From Bradyrhizobium sp. in8p8 (GTDB lineage Bacteria; Pseudomonadota; Alphaproteobacteria; Rhizobiales; Xanthobacteraceae), in assembly GCF_000426845.1 (NCBI RefSeq), contig NZ_AUGD01000009.1:124001-188000 (forward strand): a stretch of DNA of 64,000 nt, read 5' to 3'. The position numbers and the translations under genes are program-made. Shown in pieces: positions 27,119-36,428 of the stretch. Position 1 is the first letter of the stretch; every line of letters starts with the position of its first letter. A model generated the notes under the pieces. The model made no database searches. It saw only the letters and a list, made by a program, of their open reading frames with translations, and was not told where the DNA came from.

Positions 27119-28723
27119 TCATCCCCGTCTTGCCGCCTCCAGCGCCTGCGGCGTGTCGATGTCGAGGAAGGCACTTTCGCCGTCGACGGGCACTTCGGCG
27201 ACCGCCTCGGTGTGCTTGGCGATCAGATGACGCGCGCCGACGTCGCCGTCGAGCGTCATCAACTCCTTGAAGAAGCGGCGCGACCACAGCACGGGGTTGC
27301 CGCGGCGGCCCTCGCTGACCGGTACGACGATGAGATTGCCGCAGTCGGGGGCAAAGCTGTCGATGAGACGGTCGATCAGCCCGGCGTCGATCAACGGCAT
27401 GTCGCCGAGACACACGACAGCGCCGTCGCACGCCTCGGGCACGGCCGCCATGCCCGCCTTGACCGAACTGGCGATGCCACCGGCGAACTCCGGATTGCGG
27501 ACGAACTTCACCTTCAGGCCTTGCAGCGCCTGCTCGACCAGCTCGGCCTGATGACCGGTGACGACGATCACCTCGGAGGCCTTGGAGGCCAGCGCCTGCT
27601 CGGTCGCGAGGCGCACCAGCTTCTTGCCGTCGAGTTCGGCGAGCAGCTTGTTCGGCCCGCCCATCCGGGTCGAGCGCCCCGCGGCAAGCACGATGGCCGC
27701 GACCTGGCTATTGCCTTCGGTCTCCGGCTTGGCGCGCGGCTGCGGCCGCGTCACGATCTCCATCAGGAGGCCGCCGACGCCCATGCCCATCAGCTCGGAC
27801 CGCGTCACCTTGATGCCGGCGAGCAGCCGCATCAAGACCCAGTCAAACCCGTTCTCGACCGGCGAGCGCGCGCAACCCGGCGCGCCCAGCACGGGCACCT
27901 CGCCAGCACGGGCGATCAGCAAGAGGTTGCCGGGATCGACCGGCATGCCGAAATGCTCGATCTCGCCGCCGATGCCGGTGACGGCCGCCGGGATAACGTC
28001 GCGGCGATCGGCAATGGCGGAGGCGCCGAACACGATGACGAGCTCGGCACCAAGGCCGAGCAATTCCTTGATCGCGGCCGACAGCGCCTGCTCCTCGTGC
28101 GGGACCCGCCGCTCGGCGATGATGCCGGCGCCGGCTGGAGCAAGGCGCTCGGCGGTGACGCGCAACGTCTTGTCGATCACCTTGGAGGAGAGGCCGGGCA
28201 GCAGCGTCGAGACCACACCGACGCGCTTGATCACGTAGGGCGCGACCTTCAGCACGTCCTTGCCGGCGGCCTGCACGGCAGCATCGCGCAAACGTCCCTC
28301 GACGCCGAAAGGGATGATCTTGACGGTGCCGACCATCTCGCCCTCGACCACCGGCTTGAACGGGGTGAGCGTCGCGAAGGTGATGGCCTCGTCGATGTTA
28401 TTGATACGATCGACCGCGGCGCGGTCGATCACCAGCACGCCCGGGCGCGCAGCAAACAGATTGGCGCGGCCGGTGAAGGCGCGTTCGACATGGATGCCCT
28501 CGCCGCCAATGGCGAGCGCGATGCTGGCGGCTGCAATGTCCTCGGAGACGTCGCCCTCCTCCATCCGCACCACGACAATGTCCTTGATGCTGGCGCGCTC
28601 CAGCGCCTCGGCCTCCGCCGGTCCGATCGTCGTACCTTTCTTCAGAACCAGCGGTCCCTGACGCAGGGTGTGGACGGTCACCCCTCCGATCGCATCCCTG
28701 GGGCTCGCCGGTCCGAACTTCAT
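27119..28723 (-). CDS. MoeA-like molybdopterin-binding domain fused to a MocA-like nucleotidyltransferase
   Basis: This encodes 534 residues. Residues about 1-335 resemble the molybdopterin-binding MoeA/MogA-type fold, with VVFGASAIADRRDVIPAAV and PVDPGNLLLIARAG. Residues about 342-530 are a GT-A nucleotidyltransferase: VAAIVLAAGRSTRMGGPNKLLAEL and VVCLGDMPLID, the MocA/CoxI-type that attaches CMP to the molybdenum cofactor. It overlaps xdhC by four bases at the end of the cox cluster, so it probably makes or delivers the cofactor for a xanthine oxidase-family enzyme. Confidence 0.87.
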   Translation of the reverse strand: MKFGPASPRDAIGGVTVHTLRQGPLVLKKGTTIGPAEAEALERASIKDIVVVRMEEGDVSEDIAAASIALAIGGEGIHVERAFTGRANLFAARPGVLVIDRAAVDRINNIDEAITFATLTPFKPVVEGEMVGTVKIIPFGVEGRLRDAAVQAAGKDVLKVAPYVIKRVGVVSTLLPGLSSKVIDKTLRVTAERLAPAGAGIIAERRVPHEEQALSAAIKELLGLGAELVIVFGASAIADRRDVIPAAVTGIGGEIEHFGMPVDPGNLLLIARAGEVPVLGAPGCARSPVENGFDWVLMRLLAGIKVTRSELMGMGVGGLLMEIVTRPQPRAKPETEGNSQVAAIVLAAGRSTRMGGPNKLLAELDGKKLVRLATEQALASKASEVIVVTGHQAELVEQALQGLKVKFVRNPEFAGGIASSVKAGMAAVPEACDGAVVCLGDMPLIDAGLIDRLIDSFAPDCGNLIVVPVSEGRRGNPVLWSRRFFKELMTLDGDVGARHLIAKHTEAVAEVPVDGESAFLDIDTPQALEAARRG

Positions 28724-29421
28724 GCCGCTTCTTCTTTTTCTTTGGGAGGCAGACGAAGCACCGCCGTGATCTCGGCCATGATCGACACCGCGATCTCGGA
28801 GGGAGAGACTGCCCCGATCGCAAGCCCGATGGGCGCGTGGATGCGTGCGATGTCGCTTTCCTTGGCGCCCTGCGCCCGCAGCCGGTCGGCGCGTTTGGCA
28901 TGCGTCTTTCGCGAGCCGAGCGCGCCGATGTAGAAGCAGTTGCGTTCAAAGGCATGCAACAGCGCGGGATCGTCGATCTTGGGATCGTGCGTCACCGCGA
29001 CGAATGCGGTGTAGGCATCGACATTGAGCGGCGGCAGCGCCGTGTCGGGCCATTCCGCGATCAGCGGGATGTCGGGAAAACGCTCGGGGCTGGCAAAGGC
29101 CGTGCGCGGATCAACCACAGTGACGTCATAGCCGAGGGAGCGCGCGAGCGGCGCCAGCGCCTGGCTGATGTGGACCGCACCGATGATGACGAGCTTGGCC
29201 GTCGGCGCGTAGACGTTGAGAAACAGCTTCTTGCCCCCGGCCTCGACACTGGCGCTCTTGCCCATGCGAAGCTGCTTTTCGAGCTCGGCGCGCAGAGGAT
29301 CTTTCGCAAAATCCCTGGCCTTCACCAGGCGTTGCTCGCCGCTGTCGGTGTCAGTCACCAGGATCACCGGCCGGCGCGCGGCGCGCTCGGCATTGAGTTC
29401 GTGCAGGATCTCGAGCTTCAC
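28720..29421 (-). CDS. XdhC-family protein (Rossmann domain)
   Basis: This encodes 233 residues from the GTG at 29421, two bases after the stop of the upstream gene. The first half is XdhC-like and the second half is a Rossmann domain, KLVIIGAVHISQALAPLARSLGYDVTVVDPR, then YTAFVAVTHDPKIDDPAL and YIGALGSRKTHAKR. XdhC proteins carry and sulfurate or insert molybdenum cofactor into xanthine dehydrogenase-family enzymes. It is coupled to the MoeA-like fusion by a four-base overlap. Confidence 0.88.
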   Translation of the reverse strand: MKLEILHELNAERAARRPVILVTDTDSGEQRLVKARDFAKDPLRAELEKQLRMGKSASVEAGGKKLFLNVYAPTAKLVIIGAVHISQALAPLARSLGYDVTVVDPRTAFASPERFPDIPLIAEWPDTALPPLNVDAYTAFVAVTHDPKIDDPALLHAFERNCFYIGALGSRKTHAKRADRLRAQGAKESDIARIHAPIGLAIGAVSPSEIAVSIMAEITAVLRLPPKEKEEAA

Positions 29422-29423
29422 GG

Positions 29424-29747
29424 CTAACCGACCTTCTCGACGAAGACGCGGATGGTGCCGCCGCAGGACAGACCGACGTTCCAGGCGGTCTCGTCGGCAA
29501 CGCCGAACTCCAGCATCTTGGGCTTGCCGCTCTCGATCACGTCCATCGCCTCGGTGACCACGGCGCCCTCGACGCAGCCGCCGGAGACCGAGCCCAGGAA
29601 TGTGCCTTCGTCGTTGATGACGAGGCTCGAGCCCGCCGGGCGCGGCGCCGAACCCCAGGTCTCCACGACGGTGGCGAGCGCGACGCCACGGCCGGCCTTC
29701 TGCCAATCCTCCGCCGCCTTCAGAATGTCCTCGTCGCGATCGAGCAT
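29424..29747 (-). CDS. XdhC/CoxF-type small accessory protein
   Basis: This encodes 107 residues and matches the XdhC_CoxI domain alone: GVALATVVETWGSAPRPAGSSLVINDEGTFLGSVSGGCVEGAV, with Cys in GLSCGGTIRVFVE. It works with the larger XdhC encoded next, which supplies the Rossmann half. In many genomes both halves are one protein, so this is a split or duplicated arrangement. It is 10 bases after the CoxE-like gene. Confidence 0.87.
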   Translation of the reverse strand: MLDRDEDILKAAEDWQKAGRGVALATVVETWGSAPRPAGSSLVINDEGTFLGSVSGGCVEGAVVTEAMDVIESGKPKMLEFGVADETAWNVGLSCGGTIRVFVEKVG

Positions 29748-29757
29748 GGGGTGCCTC

Positions 29758-30960
29758 TCAAGCTGCGGAGCGGATCAGGCTGCGGTGATGCGGCGGCAGC
29801 GGCTGGGAGAGCGTCGTGATCAGCTCCTGGATCGAACTCAAATTATGCACGGGGCGGAATTCGTCAACGTGGGGCAGCATCATTTTGATGCCCTGCGCCT
29901 TGGCCTCGAAGCCCCCGAACCGCAACAGCGGATTGAGCCAGATCAGCCTTCGGCAGGACCGGTGCAGCCGATCCATCTCGAAGGCCAGCTTGGAATCGGC
30001 CTCCCGTTCCAGCCCGTCGGAGATCAGGAGCACGATGGCGCCCTGGCTCAGCACCCTCCGCGCCCACAATTTATTGAAGTTGTGCAGCGAGGCCGAGATG
30101 CGGGTGCCGCCGGCCCAATCCTCGACCGAGGCCGAGCAGCTCGCCAGCGCCTCGTCGGGATCGCGCTGGCGCAGCGCGCGACTGACATTGGTGAGGCGGG
30201 TGCCGAACAGGAACACCGAGACGCGCTTGCGCGCGTCCGTGATGGCGTGGAGGAAGTGCAGGAACAGGCGGGTGTACTCGCTCATCGAGCCCGAGATGTC
30301 GAGCAGCGCGACGATCGGCGCCGGCTTCTCGATCCGCCCGAGGCGATGGATGTCGATGATATCGCCACCGGTGCGGAGCGATGCGCGCAGCGTACGGCGC
30401 AGGTCGAGGCGAAGCCCGCGCCGATCGGGCCGGTGCCGGCGCGTTAGAAGCTCGGCCTGCGGCAGCCGCATCCGCTCGACGGCACGCAGCGCCTCGGCAA
30501 TCTCCGCAGCGCTCATCTGCGCAAAGTCCTTCTTCTGGAGGATCTCCTTGTCGGAGACCGACAGGCGCAGATCCTGCTCCTGGTGCTGCGGCGTCTCGGT
30601 CATGCGCGGCTGCGACATCGCTTCCTGCACGCGGCGCGAGCCGGCCTGCGGCTTCTTCTTGGCCTCGTCCGGCAGCGGCACCGAATCCAGCATGTGCTTC
30701 CACTCTTCAGAGGCGCGGAAGAACAGGTTGAAGGCCTGCTTGAAGATCAGCGCATGCTCGTGCCGCTTGACGAAGATCGCCTCCAGCGTGGTGAAGACAT
30801 CGCTGCGGTTGCCGATGTCGATTGCCTGCAATGCGCTCATCGCATCGATCACCGCGCCGGGCCCGACCGGCAGGCCGGCTGCACGCAGCGCGCGGGCGAA
30901 GCCGACGATGTTGTCGGCGAACTGCTCGGTTTGCTCGGGGGCAAGGTGGTTGATGGCCAT
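29758..30960 (-). CDS. CoxE-like VWA-domain protein
   Basis: This encodes 400 residues from the ATG at 30960; the longer frame reads into a repeat. The C-terminal von Willebrand A fold has the metal site DISGSMSEYTR near residue 225 and VLLISDGLEREADSKL. The N-terminal part is helical and includes an Arg-rich stretch (RRHRPDRRGLRLDLRRTLR). CoxE works with the MoxR ATPase CoxD to mature the copper-molybdenum site in CO dehydrogenase or related enzymes. The matching MoxR gene is upstream, separated by a repeat. Confidence 0.88.
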   Translation of the reverse strand: MAINHLAPEQTEQFADNIVGFARALRAAGLPVGPGAVIDAMSALQAIDIGNRSDVFTTLEAIFVKRHEHALIFKQAFNLFFRASEEWKHMLDSVPLPDEAKKKPQAGSRRVQEAMSQPRMTETPQHQEQDLRLSVSDKEILQKKDFAQMSAAEIAEALRAVERMRLPQAELLTRRHRPDRRGLRLDLRRTLRASLRTGGDIIDIHRLGRIEKPAPIVALLDISGSMSEYTRLFLHFLHAITDARKRVSVFLFGTRLTNVSRALRQRDPDEALASCSASVEDWAGGTRISASLHNFNKLWARRVLSQGAIVLLISDGLEREADSKLAFEMDRLHRSCRRLIWLNPLLRFGGFEAKAQGIKMMLPHVDEFRPVHNLSSIQELITTLSQPLPPHHRSLIRSAA

Positions 30961-30975
30961 GGTCTCGTATCCATC

Positions 30976-31080
30976 CCCTCGGGGGCGCGCCACTTGGCGC
31001 GAGCCCCGAATCCATGCTCCCGATCGTGTTATGGATTCCGGGCTCGACGCTTGCGCGTCGCGCCGGAATGACGGGAGCAG
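30976..31080. repeat. Dispersed intergenic repeat, short copy
   Basis: GGCGCGCCACTTGGCGCGAG, CCCCGAATCCATG, GGATTCCGGGCTCGAC and CGCCGGAATGACGGG are the flanking words of the repeat family, here without the GTGCGC palindrome. It lies inside the cox cluster, between the MoxR and CoxE genes. Confidence 0.65.
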
Positions 31081-31097
31081 CTATGACGCACGCGAGA

Positions 31098-32021
31098 TCA
31101 ATTCTCGCTCGTCGCTTCCTTCAGCACCTTCTGCAGGGCATCGCCCTGCATTCGGGTGATGTCGTCCTGATACTTGAGCAGCGCACCCAGCGTGTCGCCG
31201 ACCACTTGGGGGGTGAGCGAACGCGCATCGAGCTCGGACAGCGCGGTGGCCCAATCGATGGTCTCGGCGACGCCCGGCGACTTGTAGAAGTCCTGGTTGC
31301 GCAAAGCCTGGACGAAGCGCACGACCTGCTGTGACAGCTTCGCAGAGATGCCTGGCACGCGCGTCTTGACGATCGCAAGCTCGCGCTCGGCAGCGGGATA
31401 ATCGACCCAGTGATAGAGACAACGCCGCTTCAGCGCGTCGTGGATCTCGCGGGTGCGGTTCGAGGTGATGATGACGATCGGGGGGTGCGGCGCCTTCACG
31501 GTGCCGAATTCGGGAATGGTCACCTGGAAATCGCTGAGGATTTCGAGCAGGTACGCCTCGAACGCCTCGTCGGCGCGGTCGAGTTCGTCAATCAGCAGCA
31601 CCGGCGGACCGGCAACGTCGGGCTCCAGCGCCTGAAGCAACGGCCGCTTGATCAAGTAGCGGTCGGCGAAGATGTCGCTCGAGAGCTGGTCGCGATCGGT
31701 GTCGCCGGCGGCCTCCGCCATCCGGATCGCAATCATCTGCGCGGCGCTGTTCCACTCGTAGACCGCCGAGGAAACGTCGAGACCCTCGTAGCACTGCAGG
31801 CGGATCAGCCTCCGCCCCAGCGCCGCCGAGAGCACTTTGGCGATCTCGGTCTTGCCGACGCCGGCCTCGCCCTCCAGGAACAGCGGCCGGCCCATGCGCA
31901 GCGACAGAAAGGTCACCGTCGCCAGCGACCGCTCGGCGAGGTAACCGCGCGACGTCAGAAGTTCGAGCATCGCGTCGACCGATGCCGGCAAAGCACCGGA
32001 AGAATTGGCCGCTGAAGTCAT
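31098..32021 (-). CDS. MoxR-family AAA ATPase (CoxD-like)
   Basis: This encodes 307 residues. Walker A is LEGEAGVGKTEIAK near residue 52, Walker B is PPVLLIDELDRADEAFEAYLLE, and the sensor region is VIITSNRTREIHDALKRRC. MoxR ATPases act with VWA proteins as metallo-chaperones; CoxD is needed for CO dehydrogenase active-site assembly. It lies 62 bases after the FAD-subunit gene. Confidence 0.9.
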   Translation of the reverse strand: MTSAANSSGALPASVDAMLELLTSRGYLAERSLATVTFLSLRMGRPLFLEGEAGVGKTEIAKVLSAALGRRLIRLQCYEGLDVSSAVYEWNSAAQMIAIRMAEAAGDTDRDQLSSDIFADRYLIKRPLLQALEPDVAGPPVLLIDELDRADEAFEAYLLEILSDFQVTIPEFGTVKAPHPPIVIITSNRTREIHDALKRRCLYHWVDYPAAERELAIVKTRVPGISAKLSQQVVRFVQALRNQDFYKSPGVAETIDWATALSELDARSLTPQVVGDTLGALLKYQDDITRMQGDALQKVLKEATSEN

Positions 32022-32083
32022 GAAAAAGCCAGTCTTGCTACGCCCTCGCCAGGGACAGGTGTGGACCGAGGAACGAGTTCAGC

Positions 32084-32890
32084 TCATTCCTTGGCATTGG
32101 CGGCGTCGACGGCACGCCGAGTCAGCACCCCGATGAGATGCGCACGATACTCTGCGCTGCCGTGGATGTCGCTGTTGAGGCCTTCGGCCGGCACCGCGAT
32201 GCCTTCCAGCGCCTTCGAGGCGAAGCGCTTCTTGAGAGCCTCCTCGAACGCGGTGACGCGAAATACGCCCTCTGAGCCGGCACCGGTGACGGCAACGCGC
32301 ACGTCCGACGGACGGCGCGCCACGAAAACACCGACCAGCGCGTAACGGGAGGCCTGGTTGCGGAACTTGATGTAGGCTGCCTTTTTCGGCAGCGGGAACA
32401 TCACCTTGGTGATGATCTCGTCGGCTTCGAGCGCCGTCGTGAACAGGCCCTGGAAGAACTCTTCCGCCTTGAGGCGACGCTTGTTGGTGACGATGGTCGC
32501 GCCCAGCGCAAGGACCGCGGCCGGATAGTCGGCGGTCGGATCGTTGTTGGCGAGCGATCCGCCGATCGTACCCTTGTGACGCACGGCGGGATCGCCGATC
32601 TGACTCGCGAGGTTCGCCAGCGCCGGGATCGCCTCACCGACGATCGCGGAGTTCGCGACCTCGGCGTGCCTGGCGGTGGCGCCGATCACCAGCGAGCGGC
32701 CCTTCATCTCGATCGCGTTGAGACCCTCGATATGGGAGAGGTCGACCAGATGCGGCGGGCTCGCGAGGCGCTGCTTCATGACGGGAATCAGCGTGTGGCC
32801 GCCGGCGATCACCTTGGCGTCTTCGTTCTTCACCAGGAGATTGGCCGCCTGGCGAACGGTCCCAGGGCGATGATATTTGAATTCGTACAT
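32084..32890 (-). CDS. FAD-binding subunit of a xanthine oxidase-family enzyme (CoxM/CutM type)
   Basis: This encodes 268 residues, usual for the medium subunit. FAD motifs are AKVIAGGHTLIPVMKQR (residues 26-42) and TIGGSLANNDPTADYPA (about 110-126). The C-terminal domain is the CO_deh_flav_C type. It passes electrons from the 2Fe-2S subunit to an acceptor. The 2Fe-2S gene is 27 bases upstream, but the large molybdopterin subunit that should sit beside them is missing. Confidence 0.93.
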   Translation of the reverse strand: MYEFKYHRPGTVRQAANLLVKNEDAKVIAGGHTLIPVMKQRLASPPHLVDLSHIEGLNAIEMKGRSLVIGATARHAEVANSAIVGEAIPALANLASQIGDPAVRHKGTIGGSLANNDPTADYPAAVLALGATIVTNKRRLKAEEFFQGLFTTALEADEIITKVMFPLPKKAAYIKFRNQASRYALVGVFVARRPSDVRVAVTGAGSEGVFRVTAFEEALKKRFASKALEGIAVPAEGLNSDIHGSAEYRAHLIGVLTRRAVDAANAKE

Positions 32891-32917
32891 CTGAATGTCC
32901 TGATCGCGGGATGCGCG

Positions 32918-33403
32918 TTACGCGAGATCGGATTTCGCCATCGCCTTGGCGCCGGCAGAGATCGAGGCGACGATGTTCTGGTAACCAGTGCAGCGGCAGA
33001 GATTGCCTTCCAGCTCCTCGCGGATCGTGTGATCGTCGAGTTCGTGTCCTTTGCGATGGACGATGTCGATCGCGGTCATGATCATGCCGGGGGTGCAGAA
33101 GCCGCACTGCAGGCCATGATGCTCGCGGAAGGCCTCCTGCATCGGATGCAGCGGCGCGCCGTCGGCGGCCAGTCCCTCGATCGTCTTGACCTCGTGGCCG
33201 TCGGCCATCACGGCAAGCGTGGTGCAGGACTTCACGGCCTTGCCGTCGAGATGCACGACACAGGCGCCGCACTGCGAGGTGTCGCAGCCGACATGCGTGC
33301 CCGTCAGCCGCAGATTCTCGCGCAGGAACTGCACCAGAAGCGTGCGGGGATCGACATTGGCCGTCACAGGATTGCCGTTCACGATGAGGGAGATTTTTGC
33401 CAT
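32918..33403 (-). CDS. 2Fe-2S subunit of a xanthine oxidase-family enzyme (CoxS/CutS type)
   Basis: This encodes 161 residues from the ATG at 33403. Plant-type ferredoxin cluster ligands are Cys40, Cys45, Cys48 and Cys60. The C-terminal helical cluster has Cys100, Cys103, Cys136 and Cys138 (CGFCTPG and CRCTG). The protein carries electrons from the molybdenum centre to FAD. It is followed 27 bases later by the FAD subunit gene. Confidence 0.95.
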   Translation of the reverse strand: MAKISLIVNGNPVTANVDPRTLLVQFLRENLRLTGTHVGCDTSQCGACVVHLDGKAVKSCTTLAVMADGHEVKTIEGLAADGAPLHPMQEAFREHHGLQCGFCTPGMIMTAIDIVHRKGHELDDHTIREELEGNLCRCTGYQNIVASISAGAKAMAKSDLA

Positions 33404-33538
33404 AAGCACTCTCTATCAGCGCCCCGACGGGTCCCGTCGAAGCGGTTCTTATAATTATTCCAACCCATCATATGGGCCATTGTCCCCCGGGGCAACATCG
33501 CCCCCGACGCAAGCCGCCATGCCGAAAGGCGATAGGTT

Positions 33539-33985
33539 TCAGCCCTGTACCGCCTTGGCAAAGTTCGCAAAAAATTCGTCGGCGAGCTTCTTGGCGGTGC
33601 CGTTGATGAGGCGCTGGCCGAGCTGCGCCAACTTGCCGCCGATCTGCGCCTCGACGTCGTAAGAGAGCAGCGTGCCGCCGTCCTTCTCGGCGAGCTTGAC
33701 CACCGCGCCGCCCTTGGCGAAGCCGGCCACCCCACCCTCGCCCTCGCCGGAGATCTTGTAGCCGTTTGGCGGGTCGAGATCGGACAGCGTGACCTTGCCC
33801 TTGAAGCGCGCCGACACCGGGCCGACCTTCATCTTTGCCGTTGCGCGAAAGCCGCCGTCGTCGGTCTTCTCCAGCTCCTCGCAGCCGGGGATGCAGGCCT
33901 TCAGCACCTCCGGATCGTTGAGCTTGGCCCACACGGCCTCGCGCGGCGCCGCAAGCTGGACTTCGCCGTTCATCGTCATGGCCAT
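33539..33985 (-). CDS. CoxG-like SRPBCC protein
   Basis: This encodes 148 residues from the ATG at 33985, preceded by GGGAGG at seven bases. Motifs GEVQLAAPREAVWAKLNDPEVLKACIPGCEEL and KGKVTLSDLDPPNGYKISGEGEGG match the CO dehydrogenase subunit G family, which may anchor the enzyme to the membrane or help its assembly. It is the first gene of the minus-strand cox cluster and is divergent from pcaB. Confidence 0.9.
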   Translation of the reverse strand: MAMTMNGEVQLAAPREAVWAKLNDPEVLKACIPGCEELEKTDDGGFRATAKMKVGPVSARFKGKVTLSDLDPPNGYKISGEGEGGVAGFAKGGAVVKLAEKDGGTLLSYDVEAQIGGKLAQLGQRLINGTAKKLADEFFANFAKAVQG

Positions 33986-34156
33986 GAGGTGCCTCCCGGA
34001 TCGCGCAACTATAATGCTGATCAAGTAACGCAGGGACGCGGCAAAGGAAAGGGCGGCGCTCAGCCACGTGCAATGCATATTCGCAACTGCAAAAAGATGT
34101 GTGCAGGCGGTTGGGGATTGGCACAGCGGGGCCATGATGATTAGGTCGCGCGCAAC

Positions 34157-35512
34157 ATGAGCACATCCCTCTCCCCCCTGCTCGCGCCGATGCTGTCGAG
34201 CGCGGCGATGCGCGCGGTCTGCGACGACCGGTCTACCCTGCAGAACATGCTCGATTTCGAGGCAGCGTTGGCACGCGCCGAGGCCGCCACGGCTGTGATC
34301 CCGGCGTCCGCCGTTGGCCCGATCGAGGCTGCGTGCAATGCCGATTGCTTCGACATGGCCGCGCTGGCCGACGCCGCGACGCGATCGGGCAATCTCGCGA
34401 TTCCCCTGGTCAAGATGCTGACCGCCAATGTCGGCAGGAACGACGCGGAGGCTGCGCGCTACGTGCATTGGGGCGCGACCAGCCAGGATGTCATCGACAC
34501 CGCGACCATGCTCACGCTCCGCGCCGGCATCGCCGCGCTGGATGCCGATCTCAGCCGCGCCATCAAGGGATTCGCCGCGCTGACGCGCAGCCACCGCAAT
34601 ACCCCGATGGTGGCGCGGACCTGGCTGCAGCACGCCTTGCCGATGCCGTTCGGGCTCAAGGCGGCGGAATATGCCGCAAGCCTCGCCCGCGCCCGTTGCC
34701 GCCTGCGGCGGTTCTCCCGCGAGGGCCTGGCGCTGCAATTCGGCGGCGCGGCCGGCACGCTCGCTGCGCTCGGTGACAAGGGGCTCGCGGTGGCCGAACG
34801 GCTGGCCCAGGAGCTCGGTCTGCCGCTGCCCGAGGCGCCCTGGCACGCCCATCGCGACCGCATCGCCGAGGCTGCTTCCTGTCTCGCCATTCTCGCCGGC
34901 AGCTGCGGCAAGATCGCACGGGACGTCTCGCTGCTGATGCAGACCGACGTCGGCGAGGCGTTCGAGCCCGCCGGCGAAGGCCGCGGCGGCTCCTCGACGA
35001 TGCCGCACAAGCGCAATCCGGTCGCCGCCGCGAGTGCGTTGGGCGCCGCCACCATGGCCCCGCAGCTCGCCGCGACCATCTTTGCCGCGCAGGTCCAGGA
35101 CCACGAACGCAGCGCCGGCCCCTGGCACGCGGAATGGCCGACCCTGCCGCAACTGATGCTGGTCACCTCCGGCGCGCTGGCCGCCATCGTCGATATCGCG
35201 GAGGGTCTCGAGGTCGATGCGGCGCGCATGTGCAGCAATCTCGATGCGACGCAGGGGCTGATCATGGCCGAGGCGGTCACCTTCGCGCTGGCCGAGACGA
35301 TCGGCAAGAGCGATGCGCACCATCTGATCGAGGCCGCGAGCAAGCGCGCAGTCGCCGAGAAGAAGCATCTGCGCGAGGTGCTGTCGGCCGATTCGCAGAT
35401 CACCACGCACCTTTCCCCGGAAAAAATTGCTTCATTGTTCGAGCCGATGGCCTATCAAGGGGCCTCCCAGGCGCTGATCGACCGCCTGCTGGATTCCTTG
35501 GATCTCTCCTGA
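34157..35512 (+). CDS. pcaB: 3-carboxy-cis,cis-muconate cycloisomerase
   Basis: This encodes 451 residues of the fumarase/argininosuccinate lyase superfamily. The signature GGSSTMPHKRNPVAA lies near residue 282, with HWGATSQDVIDTA near residue 104 and PEAPWHAHRDRIAE in between. Identity as PcaB rests on these motifs plus the neighbours pcaD and pcaC. It converts 3-carboxy-cis,cis-muconate to gamma-carboxymuconolactone in protocatechuate breakdown. No pcaHG or regulator is adjacent. Confidence 0.93.
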   Translation: MSTSLSPLLAPMLSSAAMRAVCDDRSTLQNMLDFEAALARAEAATAVIPASAVGPIEAACNADCFDMAALADAATRSGNLAIPLVKMLTANVGRNDAEAARYVHWGATSQDVIDTATMLTLRAGIAALDADLSRAIKGFAALTRSHRNTPMVARTWLQHALPMPFGLKAAEYAASLARARCRLRRFSREGLALQFGGAAGTLAALGDKGLAVAERLAQELGLPLPEAPWHAHRDRIAEAASCLAILAGSCGKIARDVSLLMQTDVGEAFEPAGEGRGGSSTMPHKRNPVAAASALGAATMAPQLAATIFAAQVQDHERSAGPWHAEWPTLPQLMLVTSGALAAIVDIAEGLEVDAARMCSNLDATQGLIMAEAVTFALAETIGKSDAHHLIEAASKRAVAEKKHLREVLSADSQITTHLSPEKIASLFEPMAYQGASQALIDRLLDSLDLS

Positions 35513-35560
35513 TGTCATTGCCGGGCTTGACCCGGCGATCCATCATCCTGGATAGATTCA
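35511..35560. repeat. Second type of dispersed intergenic repeat (short palindrome)
   Basis: TGTCATTGCCGGGCTTGACCC is followed by GGCGATCCATCATCCTGG, an inverted word pair (GCCGGGCTTGACCCGGC). This is a known-looking class in bradyrhizobial genomes, distinct from the GTGCGCAATTGCGCAC type. It fills most of the pcaB-pcaD gap. Confidence 0.5.
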
Positions 35561-35637
35561 CTTATTGGATGGATGCGCGGGAAATTTGGGATAAGACGCG
35601 CTGAGCGCTATTGCCCGCCCATGACGAGGAGCATGCC

Positions 35638-36420
35638 ATGCCCATGATCGATGCCGACGGTTGCCTGCTCAACGTCTCGGTCGAAGGCCGTGACGGCGGG
35701 CCGACCTTGATGCTGTCCAACTCCCTCGGCTGCACATTGCAGATGTGGGAGCCGCAGATGAAGGCGCTGACGCAGGTGTTCCGCGTCATCCGTTACGATC
35801 GCCGCGGCCACGGCAAGTCGAATGTCCCGCCTGGCCCCTACACGATGGAGCGCTTCGGTCGCGACGTTCTCGCGATCCTCGACGATCTCAACATCGAGAA
35901 GGTGCACTGGTGCGGGCTGTCGATGGGCGGCATGGTCGGACAATGGCTGGGCGCGAACGCGCCGGAGCGCATGGGCAAGCTCGTCCTTGCCAACACGTCC
36001 TGCTACTATCCCGATCCAACAAACTGGCACAACCGCATCAAGGCGGTTAAGGAGGGCGGCATCGCCGCCGTCGCCGATGCCGTGATCGCGGGCTGGCTGA
36101 CCCAGGATTTCCGCGAGCGCGAGCCTGAGATCACCGCGAAGATGAAGTCGATGCTGCTTGCTTCCCCGGTCGAGGGCTACCTTGCCTGCTGCGAGGCGCT
36201 GTCGACACTCGACCAGCGCGCGCTACTGCCGAAGATCAAGAGCCCCACGCTGGTGATCGCCGGCCGCCACGATGCGGCGACACCGATCTCGGCGGCCGAA
36301 CTGATCCGCTCCAACATTCCCGGCGCCAGCATGACCATCATCGACGCCGCGCACATCTCGAACGTCGAGCAGCCGCACGCGTTCACGGATGCGGTGGTGG
36401 GGTTCCTGACGCAGCGCTAA
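35638..36420 (+). CDS. pcaD: 3-oxoadipate enol-lactonase
   Basis: This encodes 260 residues from the ATG at 35638, with GAGGAG upstream. It is an alpha/beta hydrolase: nucleophile Ser95 in WCGLSMGGMV, acid Asp in IAGRHDAATPI, and base His in IDAAHISNVEQP. It hydrolyses the enol-lactone to beta-ketoadipate, the step after PcaC. It lies between pcaB and pcaC. Confidence 0.92.
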   Translation: MPMIDADGCLLNVSVEGRDGGPTLMLSNSLGCTLQMWEPQMKALTQVFRVIRYDRRGHGKSNVPPGPYTMERFGRDVLAILDDLNIEKVHWCGLSMGGMVGQWLGANAPERMGKLVLANTSCYYPDPTNWHNRIKAVKEGGIAAVADAVIAGWLTQDFREREPEITAKMKSMLLASPVEGYLACCEALSTLDQRALLPKIKSPTLVIAGRHDAATPISAAELIRSNIPGASMTIIDAAHISNVEQPHAFTDAVVGFLTQR

Positions 36421-36428
36421 CCACAGCC

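Noticed and set aside
33986..35410. Long open frame opposite pcaB extending the CoxG gene
   Set aside because: The true CoxG start is at 33985 with a ribosome site; the extension is antisense to pcaB.
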